Shown piece by piece: positions 27,737 through 36,808 of a DNA stretch of 64,000 bases (positions within the stretch are counted from its first letter, which is position 1; each line of letters begins with the position of its first letter). The position numbers were made by a program, and so were the translations under genes. The DNA comes from Sporosarcina sp. FSL W8-0480 (GTDB taxonomy: Bacteria > Bacillota > Bacilli > Bacillales_A > Planococcaceae): positions 1,743,501 to 1,807,500 of the forward strand of contig NZ_CP150166.1 of the NCBI RefSeq assembly GCF_037963765.1, in the 5' to 3' direction. The notes under the pieces were generated by a model. The model searched no databases and was not told where the DNA came from. It saw nothing but the letters and a program-made list of their open reading frames with translations.

Positions 27737-29287
27737 ATGACAAAACAAGCAGAGCAGACAGTTTACAATGAACAATTAAAAAAGAAGATTGAAGAAATTG
27801 CGGCGGGTGGACATACGAAATACCATGAGAGATTGAAAGAACAGAATAAGTTATTTGTCCGTGATCGCTTAAGACTTCTATTCGATGACGGGAAATACAT
27901 GGAGGACGGCCGTTTTGCAAATTGTGAAGCTGATGATTTACCTGCAGATGGCGTAGTGACTGCAATGGGGAAGGTAAATGGGCAAACTGTTTGTGTAATG
28001 GCGAATGATTCAACTGTGAAAGCTGGATCTTGGGGATCTCGAACTGTCGAAAAAATTATCCGTATCCAGGAAGTCGCGGAAAAAAATCGAGTTCCGATTC
28101 TTTACCTTGTCGATTCGGCGGGGGCAAGGATTACTGATCAGCTGGAAATGTTCCCGAATCGCCGTGGTGCGGGAAGAATTTTTCATAACCAAGTGAGGTT
28201 ATCAGGCTTCATTCCACAAATCTGTATTTTGTTTGGACCATCCGCAGCGGGAGGGGCCTACATCCCGGCATTTTGTGACATCGTCATTATGGTAGAAGGA
28301 AACGCATCCATGTATTTAGGATCCCCTCGAATGGCGGAAAAAGTGATTGGGGAAAAGGTAACGCTTGAAGAAATGGGTGGAGCAAGAATGCATTGTACCG
28401 TTAGCGGTTGCGGTGACGTCCTTGCTAAAAGTGAGGAAGAGGCAATTAGTGAAGCCCGTCGTTATTTGGAGTTTTTCCCAGCGAACTTCACAGAAAAGCC
28501 TTCATTAAAAGAGCCTGTAGCTAGAAAAGCGGGGCGTACACTTGAAGAAATCATCCCTGAAAATCAAAATGCACCTTTCGATATGTATGAGGCGATCGAT
28601 GCATTGATCGATGAGGGCAGTTTCTTTGATATTAAAAAACTATTTGCTTCCGAAATGATTACAGGACTCGCAAGGATTGAAGGGCAACCAGTTGGGATTA
28701 TTGCAAACCAACCGAAAGTTAAAGGTGGTGTCCTATTCGTAGATTCTGCGGATAAGGCAACCAAATTCATCAATTTATGTGACGCCTTTTCAATACCGTT
28801 ATTATTCTTGGCTGATGTCCCAGGTTTCATGATAGGGACGAAAGTTGAACGTGATGGAATTATCCGCCATGGGGCAAAACTAATCATGGCTATGAGTTCG
28901 GCAACTGTGCCAAAGATTTCGGTAGTTGTCAGAAAAGCATATGGTGCTGGACTATATGCAATGGCGGGCCCGGCTTTTGAACCTGATGTATGCATAGCTT
29001 TACCAACCGCACAAATTGCTGTTATGGGACCAGAAGCGGCTGTCAACGCTGTTTACTCCAACAAGATTGAAGCGATTGAAGATCCTAAAGAGAGAATTGC
29101 ATTTGTGCAAGCGAAGCATAAGGAATATAAAGAGGAAATTGATATTTACAAAATGGCCTCCGAGATGATTGTCGATGAAATTGTATCACCATCGGATTTA
29201 CGTGAAGTACTTGCGGATAGGTTCAATTTCTATTCGACAAAAGATCTTCCGTTGCCACCTAAAAAACATCCAGTATATCCTGTATAA
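27737..29287 (+). CDS. acyl-CoA carboxylase carboxyltransferase subunit
   Basis: Transfers CO2 from biotin to an acyl-CoA. The 516-residue protein has both halves of the carboxyltransferase fold: GPSAAGGAYIPAFCD in the N half and KAYGAGLYAMAGPAFEPD in the C half. The closest known type is B. subtilis YngE, in the propionyl/methylcrotonyl-CoA group; substrate cannot be fixed from sequence alone. ATG at 27737 is seven bases after AAGGGG; a GTG seven codons upstream is less likely. Confidence 0.9.
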   Translation: MTKQAEQTVYNEQLKKKIEEIAAGGHTKYHERLKEQNKLFVRDRLRLLFDDGKYMEDGRFANCEADDLPADGVVTAMGKVNGQTVCVMANDSTVKAGSWGSRTVEKIIRIQEVAEKNRVPILYLVDSAGARITDQLEMFPNRRGAGRIFHNQVRLSGFIPQICILFGPSAAGGAYIPAFCDIVIMVEGNASMYLGSPRMAEKVIGEKVTLEEMGGARMHCTVSGCGDVLAKSEEEAISEARRYLEFFPANFTEKPSLKEPVARKAGRTLEEIIPENQNAPFDMYEAIDALIDEGSFFDIKKLFASEMITGLARIEGQPVGIIANQPKVKGGVLFVDSADKATKFINLCDAFSIPLLFLADVPGFMIGTKVERDGIIRHGAKLIMAMSSATVPKISVVVRKAYGAGLYAMAGPAFEPDVCIALPTAQIAVMGPEAAVNAVYSNKIEAIEDPKERIAFVQAKHKEYKEEIDIYKMASEMIVDEIVSPSDLREVLADRFNFYSTKDLPLPPKKHPVYPV

Positions 29288-29308
29288 TTGAATAATAGGA
29301 AAAATAGA

Positions 29309-29342
29309 GGGCGCCTTTTTTTCTGAAGGCGCCCTTTTTTAC
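29309..29342 (+). terminator. terminator after acyl-CoA carboxylase operon
   Basis: GGGCGCCTT (29309-29317) pairs with AAGGCGCCC (29326-29334), followed by a T run. Confidence 0.9.
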
Positions 29343-29357
29343 AAGGAGGGTATCGGG

Positions 29358-30248
29358 GTGGAAGTTGTTATTGCGGGGGCTGGTTCAATTGGTTTACTAA
29401 TTGGATCTTATTTGGCTGAAGCTGGATGGAAGGTTGCCTTTTATACAAGAAGGGAAGAGCAGGCCACAATCATTCGTGATGAAGGGATAAAGCGAATTGA
29501 TGCAGAAGGAAATGAGTGTACATTTCAAGTTACTGCTGAAACGGAAATCGATAAATTACCTAAGACAGCACCTTGGATAATCGCTGTTAAATATAGCGGT
29601 GTTGCTTCACTCATTTCAATATTTGAAGAAAGAGAAATGGATAATGCAGTAATGTTCATTCAAAATGGTATAGGACATTTCAACCTTGTTGAGGATTCGG
29701 AATTGTCGACTGTGTTCTTTGCGACTGTTGAACATGGAGCAGGTCGTTTGGATGACCGCACTGTATCGCACAATGGTGTTGGTTCTATAAGGATTGCCCC
29801 TTTCCGGGGAGCTGAAAATGTTTTTGATCCGCTTCGGCTTGTCCATTCATCTAAGTTTCCTGTCGAAATTGTAGAAGATGCTCGGAGAATCGTGTTACGA
29901 AAAGTACTTATCAACTGCATGATCAATCCGTTGACTGCGATTCTCCAATTGAGAAATGGAGAGTTATTGGAACAGAAGCACGCAAGGATGTTGTTTGATG
30001 AATTATTTATAGAAATTAGTAATGCCTTTCCTGAAATGCAAGAAAGCTTACCGAAGGATGCAATCGAAGAAGTATGCCGAAAAACCGCGTTGAATCAGTC
30101 ATCTATGTTAAAAGATAGGTTGAACGGCAATTCGATGGAAATCGAAACAATCGTTACAGCGGTTATTAGAATGGCGGAAAAGAAGGGATCGCCTTTACCG
30201 GTGTTGAAAACCCTTGAGAAAATCTTGTTTGTTTTGGATGGGAGATGA
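29358..30248 (+). CDS. panE: 2-dehydropantoate 2-reductase
   Basis: NADPH-dependent reductase in pantothenate and CoA synthesis that converts ketopantoate to pantoate. The 296-residue protein starts at GTG with AAGGAGG upstream. It has the Rossmann motif GAGSIG, the catalytic-lysine region VLINCMINPLTAI and the conserved QNGIGH. It corresponds to B. subtilis YlbQ/PanE in the same place. Confidence 0.85.
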   Translation: MEVVIAGAGSIGLLIGSYLAEAGWKVAFYTRREEQATIIRDEGIKRIDAEGNECTFQVTAETEIDKLPKTAPWIIAVKYSGVASLISIFEEREMDNAVMFIQNGIGHFNLVEDSELSTVFFATVEHGAGRLDDRTVSHNGVGSIRIAPFRGAENVFDPLRLVHSSKFPVEIVEDARRIVLRKVLINCMINPLTAILQLRNGELLEQKHARMLFDELFIEISNAFPEMQESLPKDAIEEVCRKTALNQSSMLKDRLNGNSMEIETIVTAVIRMAEKKGSPLPVLKTLEKILFVLDGR

Positions 30249-30254
30249 TTGTTT

Positions 30255-30647
30255 GTGATTCATGGAATCCTTTCGATTCTCATTGGAATAGTAATTGTAT
30301 GTCCTTTTCTCGTGACGATCGCTGTTTTAGTGACGATGAGAAAGATGGGGAAGGCACCAGCCCGTGTATTAGGACAGGCAGCGGACTGGACAACCCCCTT
30401 CCTTTTTCTTGCTGTCTATATTAGCGCTACAGCAATATTCGGTGATGGGGTAGGATACTATATTGCTGGTATCGCCATATTCATCGCCATACTCCTGGCC
30501 ATTGCAGAAAGAATGAAAGTGAAAGAATTTATCATCACTCGCTATTTACAAAAAACATGGAGATTATATTTTCTTATTTTAGGTTTATCCTACCTCGTAC
30601 TAATTGTGACAGGTGTCATTTTCAAAGTTTCAGAATACGTCAAATGA
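30255..30647 (+). CDS. DUF3397 membrane protein
   Basis: Small membrane protein with four hydrophobic segments, matching DUF3397 proteins found upstream of bshC in Bacillales. Start is GTG at 30255 (GGGAG ten bases upstream, 130 residues) or TTG two codons earlier, directly after the panE stop. Function unknown. Confidence 0.75.
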   Translation: MIHGILSILIGIVIVCPFLVTIAVLVTMRKMGKAPARVLGQAADWTTPFLFLAVYISATAIFGDGVGYYIAGIAIFIAILLAIAERMKVKEFIITRYLQKTWRLYFLILGLSYLVLIVTGVIFKVSEYVK

Positions 30648-30737
30648 AATCGAAATAGTGGGAGATAAGCGTAATTTTTTCAATCTCATGAAATACAATG
30701 TATACTTTGTTCAAACAAGTAAAAAGGGGCATGAAGG

Positions 30738-32345
30738 ATGGAACTTGAGTCATTTGATTTACAAAATGGAAATAAGGTAATGCAATCATATAATCATGAT
30801 GAAAAATTCATACATACTTTTTTTGACTATAAAAATGAAAGTAACTCCTATCCACAAAGGTTGGAAGAGTTGTCTGGTCGTTCATTTCAACGAAAGGAAC
30901 TGGCGAATGTAATAAATTCGTTTATGGAACCATTTGGCATATCGGAAAAAGCCGCGAAATATATCGATGAGTTAGCAGATAATGGGGTTGTCGTCATTGG
31001 TGGACAGCAAGCCGGAATACTGACAGGACCTCTCTATTCAATCCATAAGGCAATAACTGTCATCTTACTTGCCGAACAAAAGAGGGAAGAACTTCGTGTT
31101 CCAGTCATTCCTGTTTTTTGGATAGCGGGAGAAGATCACGATTTGAATGAAATCAATCATGTCTATACAGAAACATCCGGAAAAGTGACAAAAAATAAAT
31201 ATCGTGAAAAATATATTTTGAAATTGATGGCATCGGAGGCAGAGTATTCTCATGATATGATGACCGACTTTGTCAAAGATACTTTCCGTCAGTTCGGTGA
31301 AACCGAGCATACGAAATCCTTACTGGATGAAGTCCTTGAAGCGGTCGAATTGGAAAGGACGTTCACCGGCTTTTTCGTCAGATTGATGAATGGCCTATTC
31401 AGTGAGCATGGTCTTCTGCTTATAGACTCGGCATATAAACCGTTAAGAGAGATGGAAAAACAACAATTCACCGGCTTCATTGAAGCGGCTGAGAAAATTG
31501 CAACAATGATTACGTGTACAGAAGAACAATTTGATGCACTTGGATTCGGTAAGCCGATTCAGGCGGAAAACGATGCAGCGAATCTTTTTTATATGCATGA
31601 AACGGGAAGGGTCTTATTGTCGAGGGAGAATGGATACTTCGTAAACAAGGGTGTTGGTCTTCGTTTTACACCCGAGGAAATGATGCAAGTGGCGAATGAG
31701 AAACCTTGGCTGCTTAGTAATAATGTTGCAACAAGACCAATTATGCAGGATATGGTATTCCCGGTTTTGACGTTTGTTGGAGGGCCTGGCGAAATTGCCT
31801 ATTGGGCATTGTTGAAAGATGTCTTCCATCACTTTGGCATCAAAATGCCGATTATAGCACCAAGGGTTTCAATAACACTAGTGACCCCACAGGCAAAACA
31901 TGCAATGGATGATGTCGCCATGACAATCCAAGATATTTTATCCGGAAAAGTACAAGAAGAACGTGAACAGTTCATCGGAACATTGCATAATGAGCGCTTT
32001 GAAGAGCTTCTTCGGGAAACTGAAATATCATTGGAAAGTAAATACAATGAATTAGCGACAGTGGCTGACCTCGCTACGGGGCAATTACTTCAAAAAAACC
32101 TCGAATTCCATAAGAAACAACTAAATTATTTAAGAAGAAAAGCTGAAGAAAACCTATTGCTTAAACATGATGTTGCTATACGTAAATATCGAATTCTTGA
32201 AAATGAACTTCTTCCGGAAGGTTCATTGCAAGAGAGAATTTTTACTCCTTATTCTTTTATGAATCAATATGGTAAAAAATTAGTGCAAGATTTGCTTAAT
32301 CTGCCATTAAAAATGGATGGAACACATCAAATCGTTTATCTATGA
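30738..32345 (+). CDS. bshC: bacillithiol synthase BshC
   Basis: Adds cysteine to glucosaminyl-malate in the last step of bacillithiol synthesis, the low-molecular-weight thiol of Bacillales. The 535-residue length fits the family. Recognisable blocks are GGQQAGILTGPLYSIHKAIT, FWIAGEDHDLNEINH and the C-terminal coiled coil followed by QERIFTPYSFMNQYG. It lies just before mraZ as yllA does in B. subtilis. Confidence 0.95.
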   Translation: MELESFDLQNGNKVMQSYNHDEKFIHTFFDYKNESNSYPQRLEELSGRSFQRKELANVINSFMEPFGISEKAAKYIDELADNGVVVIGGQQAGILTGPLYSIHKAITVILLAEQKREELRVPVIPVFWIAGEDHDLNEINHVYTETSGKVTKNKYREKYILKLMASEAEYSHDMMTDFVKDTFRQFGETEHTKSLLDEVLEAVELERTFTGFFVRLMNGLFSEHGLLLIDSAYKPLREMEKQQFTGFIEAAEKIATMITCTEEQFDALGFGKPIQAENDAANLFYMHETGRVLLSRENGYFVNKGVGLRFTPEEMMQVANEKPWLLSNNVATRPIMQDMVFPVLTFVGGPGEIAYWALLKDVFHHFGIKMPIIAPRVSITLVTPQAKHAMDDVAMTIQDILSGKVQEEREQFIGTLHNERFEELLRETEISLESKYNELATVADLATGQLLQKNLEFHKKQLNYLRRKAEENLLLKHDVAIRKYRILENELLPEGSLQERIFTPYSFMNQYGKKLVQDLLNLPLKMDGTHQIVYL

Positions 32346-32351
32346 TATTTT

Positions 32352-32395
32352 TTCGCTTTTCCAGTCAATATTCGACTGGGAAAGCGTTTTTTTTA
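32352..32395 (+). terminator. terminator after bshC
   Basis: Arms CGCTTTTCCAGTC and GACTGGGAAAGCG around a short loop, followed by eight T residues. Confidence 0.9.
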
Positions 32396-32553
32396 TTGTT
32401 GGAGTTAAAGAGTTATCATAGAATGCCATGACTTCCCTTAATACTACAAAGACTACCCATATACCCTCTAACCTCACGAAAATTGGAGTAAATTAGCATT
32501 ATCTCAATAAAACAAGTACTATCGACACATTTTAAAATGAAAATGGAATATTG

Positions 32554-32583
32554 GTGGAGGAATGTGGAGGGATGTGGTACATT
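32554..32583 (+). promoter_or_regulatory. MraZ operator: three 10-bp direct repeats
   Basis: GTGGAGGAAT (32554-32563), GTGGAGGGAT (32564-32573) and GTGGTACATT (32574-32583) are helically phased direct repeats 26 bases before mraZ. MraZ is known to bind short GTGG/TGGG-type direct repeats upstream of its own operon. A weak promoter, TCGACA (32522-32527) and GAATAT (32546-32551), would place the start site within the repeats. Confidence 0.7.
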
Positions 32584-32608
32584 AAAAACATATAGTGGGG
32601 TGAAGAGT

Positions 32609-33040
32609 ATGTTCATGGGCGAATATCAGCATACAGTTGATGCAAAAGGCCGCTTAATTGTCCCTTCTAAATTCAGGGAATATTTGGCGGATGGCTTTGT
32701 GCTGACTCGTGGATTGGATAATTGTCTCTTCGGATATCCTATGGAGGAATGGAAGCGATTAGAGGAAAAATTAAAGGCGCTTCCCGTAACGAAAAAAGAC
32801 GCTCGGGCATTTGCAAGGTTTTTCTTTTCAGGCGCTACAGAAGTAGAAATTGACAAGCAAGGTCGCGTAAATATTCCAACCTCCCTACTGGATTATGCAA
32901 AAGTGGAAAAAGATTGCGTAGTCATTGGAGTCTCCAGCCGAATCGAAATTTGGTCCAAATCATCTTGGGATTCCTATTACGAAGAATCCGAGGAATCCTT
33001 CAACGACATTGCAGAAAATATTATTGACTTTGATTTCTAA
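32609..33040 (+). CDS. mraZ: transcriptional regulator MraZ
   Basis: DNA-binding regulator of the division and cell-wall cluster, 143 residues, with two SpoVT/AbrB-like halves ([14 protein letters not shown] and [13 protein letters not shown]). The ATG at 32609 begins [15 protein letters not shown], the family start, with GGGGTG six bases upstream. The frame is open 24 codons further but those lie over the operator. Confidence 0.95.
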   Translation: MFMGEYQHTVDAKGRLIVPSKFREYLADGFVLTRGLDNCLFGYPMEEWKRLEEKLKALPVTKKDARAFARFFFSGATEVEIDKQGRVNIPTSLLDYAKVEKDCVVIGVSSRIEIWSKSSWDSYYEESEESFNDIAENIIDFDF

Positions 33041-33072
33041 AACAAAAATGTATACAGTCATTTATCATTCCC

Positions 33073-33114
33073 GTTGCTTGAAGTGGAAGGCGTCCGCCTG
33101 TAACGTAAAGCAAC
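33073..33114. repeat. small palindromic element, likely deleted repeat copy
   Basis: Arms GTTGCTT (33073-33079) and AAGCAAC (33108-33114), with inner AGGCG/CGCCT. Its centre (GGAAGGCGTCCGCC) closely matches the right end of the larger repeat at 53836-53969 (GGAAAGCGTCCGCC). It lies between mraZ and rsmH and could fold as a hairpin in their mRNA. Confidence 0.55.
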
Positions 33115-33152
33115 AGTTCTAAATCCATGAAAAAGAAAGGATGGCGGTTTCA

Positions 33153-34085
33153 ATGTTCGATCATATAACCGTATTACTCCACGAAGCCGTCGATGGGCTC
33201 AACATAAAGGCCGATGGTATCTACGTAGACTGCACACTTGGAGGAGCGGGACATAGCCTCGAGATTGTGAAAAAGCTCTCACCTGAAGGTCGGCTAATTT
33301 GCTTCGACCAGGATACAACAGCAATTGAAGCCGCAAAAGAAAAACTGAAAGATCATTTATCCCAAATTACTTTCATTCATTCGAACTTCAGAAACTTGAA
33401 AAACGAACTCAATAACATCGGAATTCACTCTGTAGATGGAGTTCTCTATGATCTCGGAGTCTCATCACCACAGCTTGACACTCCTGAACGCGGTTTTAGC
33501 TATAATCACGATGCAAAGCTGGACATGCGAATGGATACAAGCGCGCCTTTAACAGCCTTTGAAGTTGTGAACGAGTGGTCCTTTGAAGATTTAGTTCGTA
33601 TCTTTTTCAGGTATGGAGAAGAAAAGTTTTCTAAAGGAATCGCCCGTAAAATAGAAGAGGCACGTAAACAATCGCCCATTCAAACTACAGGAGAACTTGC
33701 TGAACTCATTAAGGAAGGCATCCCTGCAGCAGCACGTAGGACGGGTGGACATCCAGCCAAAAGAGTATTCCAGGCAATAAGAATTGCTGTAAATGATGAA
33801 CTTGGCGCAGCAGAAGACTCATTAACAGATGCATTAACAATTATGAATCCGGGTGGCCGGATTTCGGTCATCACTTTCCACTCATTGGAGGACCGTTTAT
33901 GTAAAACGATTTTTAAAGAGGTAACCTCTTTGCCGGAACTTCCACCGAATTTGCCGGTCATTCCTGATCATATGGAACCTGAATTCAAATCAGTTACACG
34001 AAAACCGATAGTGCCAACTGAAGAAGAAATATCAGTGAACAAAAGATCGAGGTCAGCAAAATTACGGATTGTAGAGAAAAAATAG
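33153..34085 (+). CDS. rsmH: 16S rRNA m4C1402 methyltransferase
   Basis: Methylates N4 of C1402 in 16S rRNA; long known as MraW. ATG at 33153, eight bases after GGATGG, gives 310 residues beginning [16 protein letters not shown]. It has the SAM motif [10 protein letters not shown], the [10 protein letters not shown] block and [15 protein letters not shown]. Confidence 0.96.
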   Translation: MFDHITVLLHEAVDGLNIKADGIYVDCTLGGAGHSLEIVKKLSPEGRLICFDQDTTAIEAAKEKLKDHLSQITFIHSNFRNLKNELNNIGIHSVDGVLYDLGVSSPQLDTPERGFSYNHDAKLDMRMDTSAPLTAFEVVNEWSFEDLVRIFFRYGEEKFSKGIARKIEEARKQSPIQTTGELAELIKEGIPAAARRTGGHPAKRVFQAIRIAVNDELGAAEDSLTDALTIMNPGGRISVITFHSLEDRLCKTIFKEVTSLPELPPNLPVIPDHMEPEFKSVTRKPIVPTEEEISVNKRSRSAKLRIVEKK

Positions 34086-34101
34086 AAGGGAGATTTGTTA
34101 G

Positions 34102-34479
34102 ATGGCATTGGAACAAAGGACATTCCATATGAATACGGTACATGAAATTGAAACACCACAATCACCGAAGAAGCAAGAATTACAACCGATAAGGCGTTCC
34201 AAAAAACTTATTTCCAAAGGCGAAAAGTTTTTGTTCGTGCTATTTTCAGCAATTCTCGTTATTTTTTCTACGATGATTTTGCATACACAGGCACAAATTA
34301 ACGATACTAACAAGGAAGTGCAACTCTTAAATAATCAAATTGTAGAAACGCAAAAACAGAATACAGAATTGTCCAATCTCGTGAGCGAGAAATCTACATA
34401 TGAAGTAATTTGGAATAAAGCGAAGGAGCTCGGCTTGAATCTAAACGAGAAAAACGTAAAGGTCGTGCCTGGACGATGA
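34102..34479 (+). CDS. ftsL: cell division protein FtsL
   Basis: Bitopic division protein of 125 residues: basic cytoplasmic tail, one membrane helix (about residues 44-63) and an extracytoplasmic coiled coil. Sequence is poorly conserved, but position after rsmH and topology identify it. Its last four bases overlap pbpB (ATGA). Confidence 0.9.
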   Translation: MALEQRTFHMNTVHEIETPQSPKKQELQPIRRSKKLISKGEKFLFVLFSAILVIFSTMILHTQAQINDTNKEVQLLNNQIVETQKQNTELSNLVSEKSTYEVIWNKAKELGLNLNEKNVKVVPGR

Positions 34480-36713
34480 AAAAGAAGAAGTTTCGATTTC
34501 AATGGGGAGCCTTTCTGATGTTTGTTTTTTTCGGAGGGCTCTTTTTCCTATTGTTTTGGCGTTTATTAAGTATCCAAATTACTGGACAAGCTGAAGGAAG
34601 ACAAATGGCAGTCATGGCTGAGGCGAAATATGCGAGGGAAGCAATCCTTCAGGCCGAAAGAGGAAAAATTATCGACCGCAACGGTGAATTAATAGCTTCA
34701 GATACATTAAGTTACCGGCTTATTGCGATATTGAATGAAAAAGCGACCGAAAAGGGTGCTAACGAGCCAAGACATGTCGTCGATTTTGAAAAAGCAGCAG
34801 ACCTGTTAAGTAGATTCATCCCGATGGAAAAATCCAAAATGATCGAGATTCGGGATAAGGCCGTTGCGAATAACTCAAATGTTTATCAAATCGAGTTTGG
34901 TAAGGCCGGAAGGGATATAAGTCACGAAACAATGTTAGCTATAAAAGAGACGGCTAAAGAGGAAGGTGTAACTGGTCTACAGTTCATCGAAGATAAAAAG
35001 CGATTTTATCCGAATGGCAATTTTGCATCGTATTTGATCGGTTTTGCGATGAGAGAAGAAGACGAAAATAAAAAAATATCCACTGTCGGTAAAATGGGTT
35101 TAGAACAGACATATAACGAGGCATTGACCGGCGAAAACGGAAAGGTAGATTTTAAGACTGATAGATGGGGCTTTATATTGCCAAGGTCGGAAAAACAAAT
35201 TGTTGCTGCACAAGATGGCATGACCATTCAGTTAACAATTGATAAGACGATTCAAAACTTTGTTGAGGATGCTATGAATCAAATCGACGAGGAATATTCC
35301 CCAGAAAAAATGCTTGTCATTGTAACAAACCCTAATACTGGTGAGATTTATGCAATGAGCCAAAGACCTTCATTTCACCCTTCAACACGGGAGGGACTTA
35401 CTGAGAACTGGTTGAATGATGCTGTCCAAAATACGATTGAACCTGGTTCAACCATGAAGATATTTACATTGGCTGCAGCGATTGAGGAAAGAAAGTGGGA
35501 TCCGTTCGCGGAATTCCAATCCGGACAATATACGATCTTTGATAAGACAATCCGAGATGTTAATAGAACGGGTTGGGGAAGAATTACTTTTCTTGAAGGA
35601 TTCCAGAGATCATCCAACGTTTCCATGGCTTACCTATTGGAACGAATGGGAGACCGTACATTCATTGAGTACTTAAAGGATTTCGGCTTTGGTGAAAGGG
35701 TCGGTATTGACTTGCCGAATGAGGCTTCTGGCATCATTTTGGATATTAATCCGAGTGAGAGATTAACAACTTCATATGGACAAGGCTCAACAGTAACGCC
35801 TATTCAAATGATTCAAGCAGCTACGGCGATTGCAAACGATGGCAAAATGATGAAGCCGTATGTCATTGATAAGATTATTAACCCAAATACTGAAGAAACA
35901 GTAGAGGATCATAAACCAGAAGAAAAGAAATCACCTATATCAGCAGAAACAGCTAAGCAAGTTCGTGAAATCTTAGCCACAACCGTAACTTCTCAAGCAG
36001 GGACAGCTAAAAAATTCGCCCTTTCCGGGTATTCTGTTGGCGGAAAAACCGGAACTGCGGAAATTCCTAAAAAAGATGGTCCAGGATATCTTGCAGGTGA
36101 CGGAAATTATCTTTATTCGTTCTTAGGAATGGCACCAATTGAAGATCCACAATTATTGGCATACGTCATTGTTCAGCAACCAAAACTTGATATTGGTCAG
36201 TATGGTTCTGATCCAGTGGCGAAACTGTTCACGTCCATTATGGAAAGTAGTTTAAAGTATATGAATATTGTACCAGAAAATAATGAAAGTCCTTCAACCG
36301 TCCCTATATCGGAATTCGTCGGCAGTGATTCATCTACTGCAATTGAAGAACTCCGTGAACAAGGTTTTTCTCCAGTATTAATAGGCGAGGGGGGCAAAGT
36401 TATTAGCCAATACCCTCAAGAAGGTACGAAGATGAATAAAGGATCAATCGTTCTATTGGAAACTAATGGAGATACAACTTTGCCAAATTTTTACGGGTGG
36501 TCGAAAAAAATGGCTTTATCATTTAAAATGTTATCAGGACTTGATATACGTTTAAATGGTGATGGATATGTAACCGACCAAAGCATGTCCGTTGGGGCCG
36601 TTATTAGTAAGGACGATCCAGTCGTCCTCCAACTAAGGACACCTGCAGATCTTCATACTCCTGCTCCGGAGAATGAGGACGAGGAAAAAGAAGAGGAGAT
36701 AATTGGAGGATGA
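34476..36713 (+). CDS. pbpB: division transpeptidase PBP2b
   Basis: Class B penicillin-binding protein that cross-links septal peptidoglycan. The 745-residue protein has one N-terminal helix, a dimerisation domain starting ERGKIIDRNG, and a transpeptidase domain with STMK (EPGSTMK), SSN (RSSNVSMAY) and KTG (GGKTGTAE). Two C-terminal PASTA domains follow, ending in an acidic tail. Division-specific rather than sporulation-specific by position. Confidence 0.95.
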   Translation: MKKKKFRFQWGAFLMFVFFGGLFFLLFWRLLSIQITGQAEGRQMAVMAEAKYAREAILQAERGKIIDRNGELIASDTLSYRLIAILNEKATEKGANEPRHVVDFEKAADLLSRFIPMEKSKMIEIRDKAVANNSNVYQIEFGKAGRDISHETMLAIKETAKEEGVTGLQFIEDKKRFYPNGNFASYLIGFAMREEDENKKISTVGKMGLEQTYNEALTGENGKVDFKTDRWGFILPRSEKQIVAAQDGMTIQLTIDKTIQNFVEDAMNQIDEEYSPEKMLVIVTNPNTGEIYAMSQRPSFHPSTREGLTENWLNDAVQNTIEPGSTMKIFTLAAAIEERKWDPFAEFQSGQYTIFDKTIRDVNRTGWGRITFLEGFQRSSNVSMAYLLERMGDRTFIEYLKDFGFGERVGIDLPNEASGIILDINPSERLTTSYGQGSTVTPIQMIQAATAIANDGKMMKPYVIDKIINPNTEETVEDHKPEEKKSPISAETAKQVREILATTVTSQAGTAKKFALSGYSVGGKTGTAEIPKKDGPGYLAGDGNYLYSFLGMAPIEDPQLLAYVIVQQPKLDIGQYGSDPVAKLFTSIMESSLKYMNIVPENNESPSTVPISEFVGSDSSTAIEELREQGFSPVLIGEGGKVISQYPQEGTKMNKGSIVLLETNGDTTLPNFYGWSKKMALSFKMLSGLDIRLNGDGYVTDQSMSVGAVISKDDPVVLQLRTPADLHTPAPENEDEEKEEEIIGG

Positions 36714-36808
36714 TGTATAGCAATCCGCATCTATTCATAGGTTAGTAGAAAAACGAAAGGTGTGGGGCGCTGCGTAAAAAATATGCTGATCTGCAGTCGA
36801 AGAAAAGA

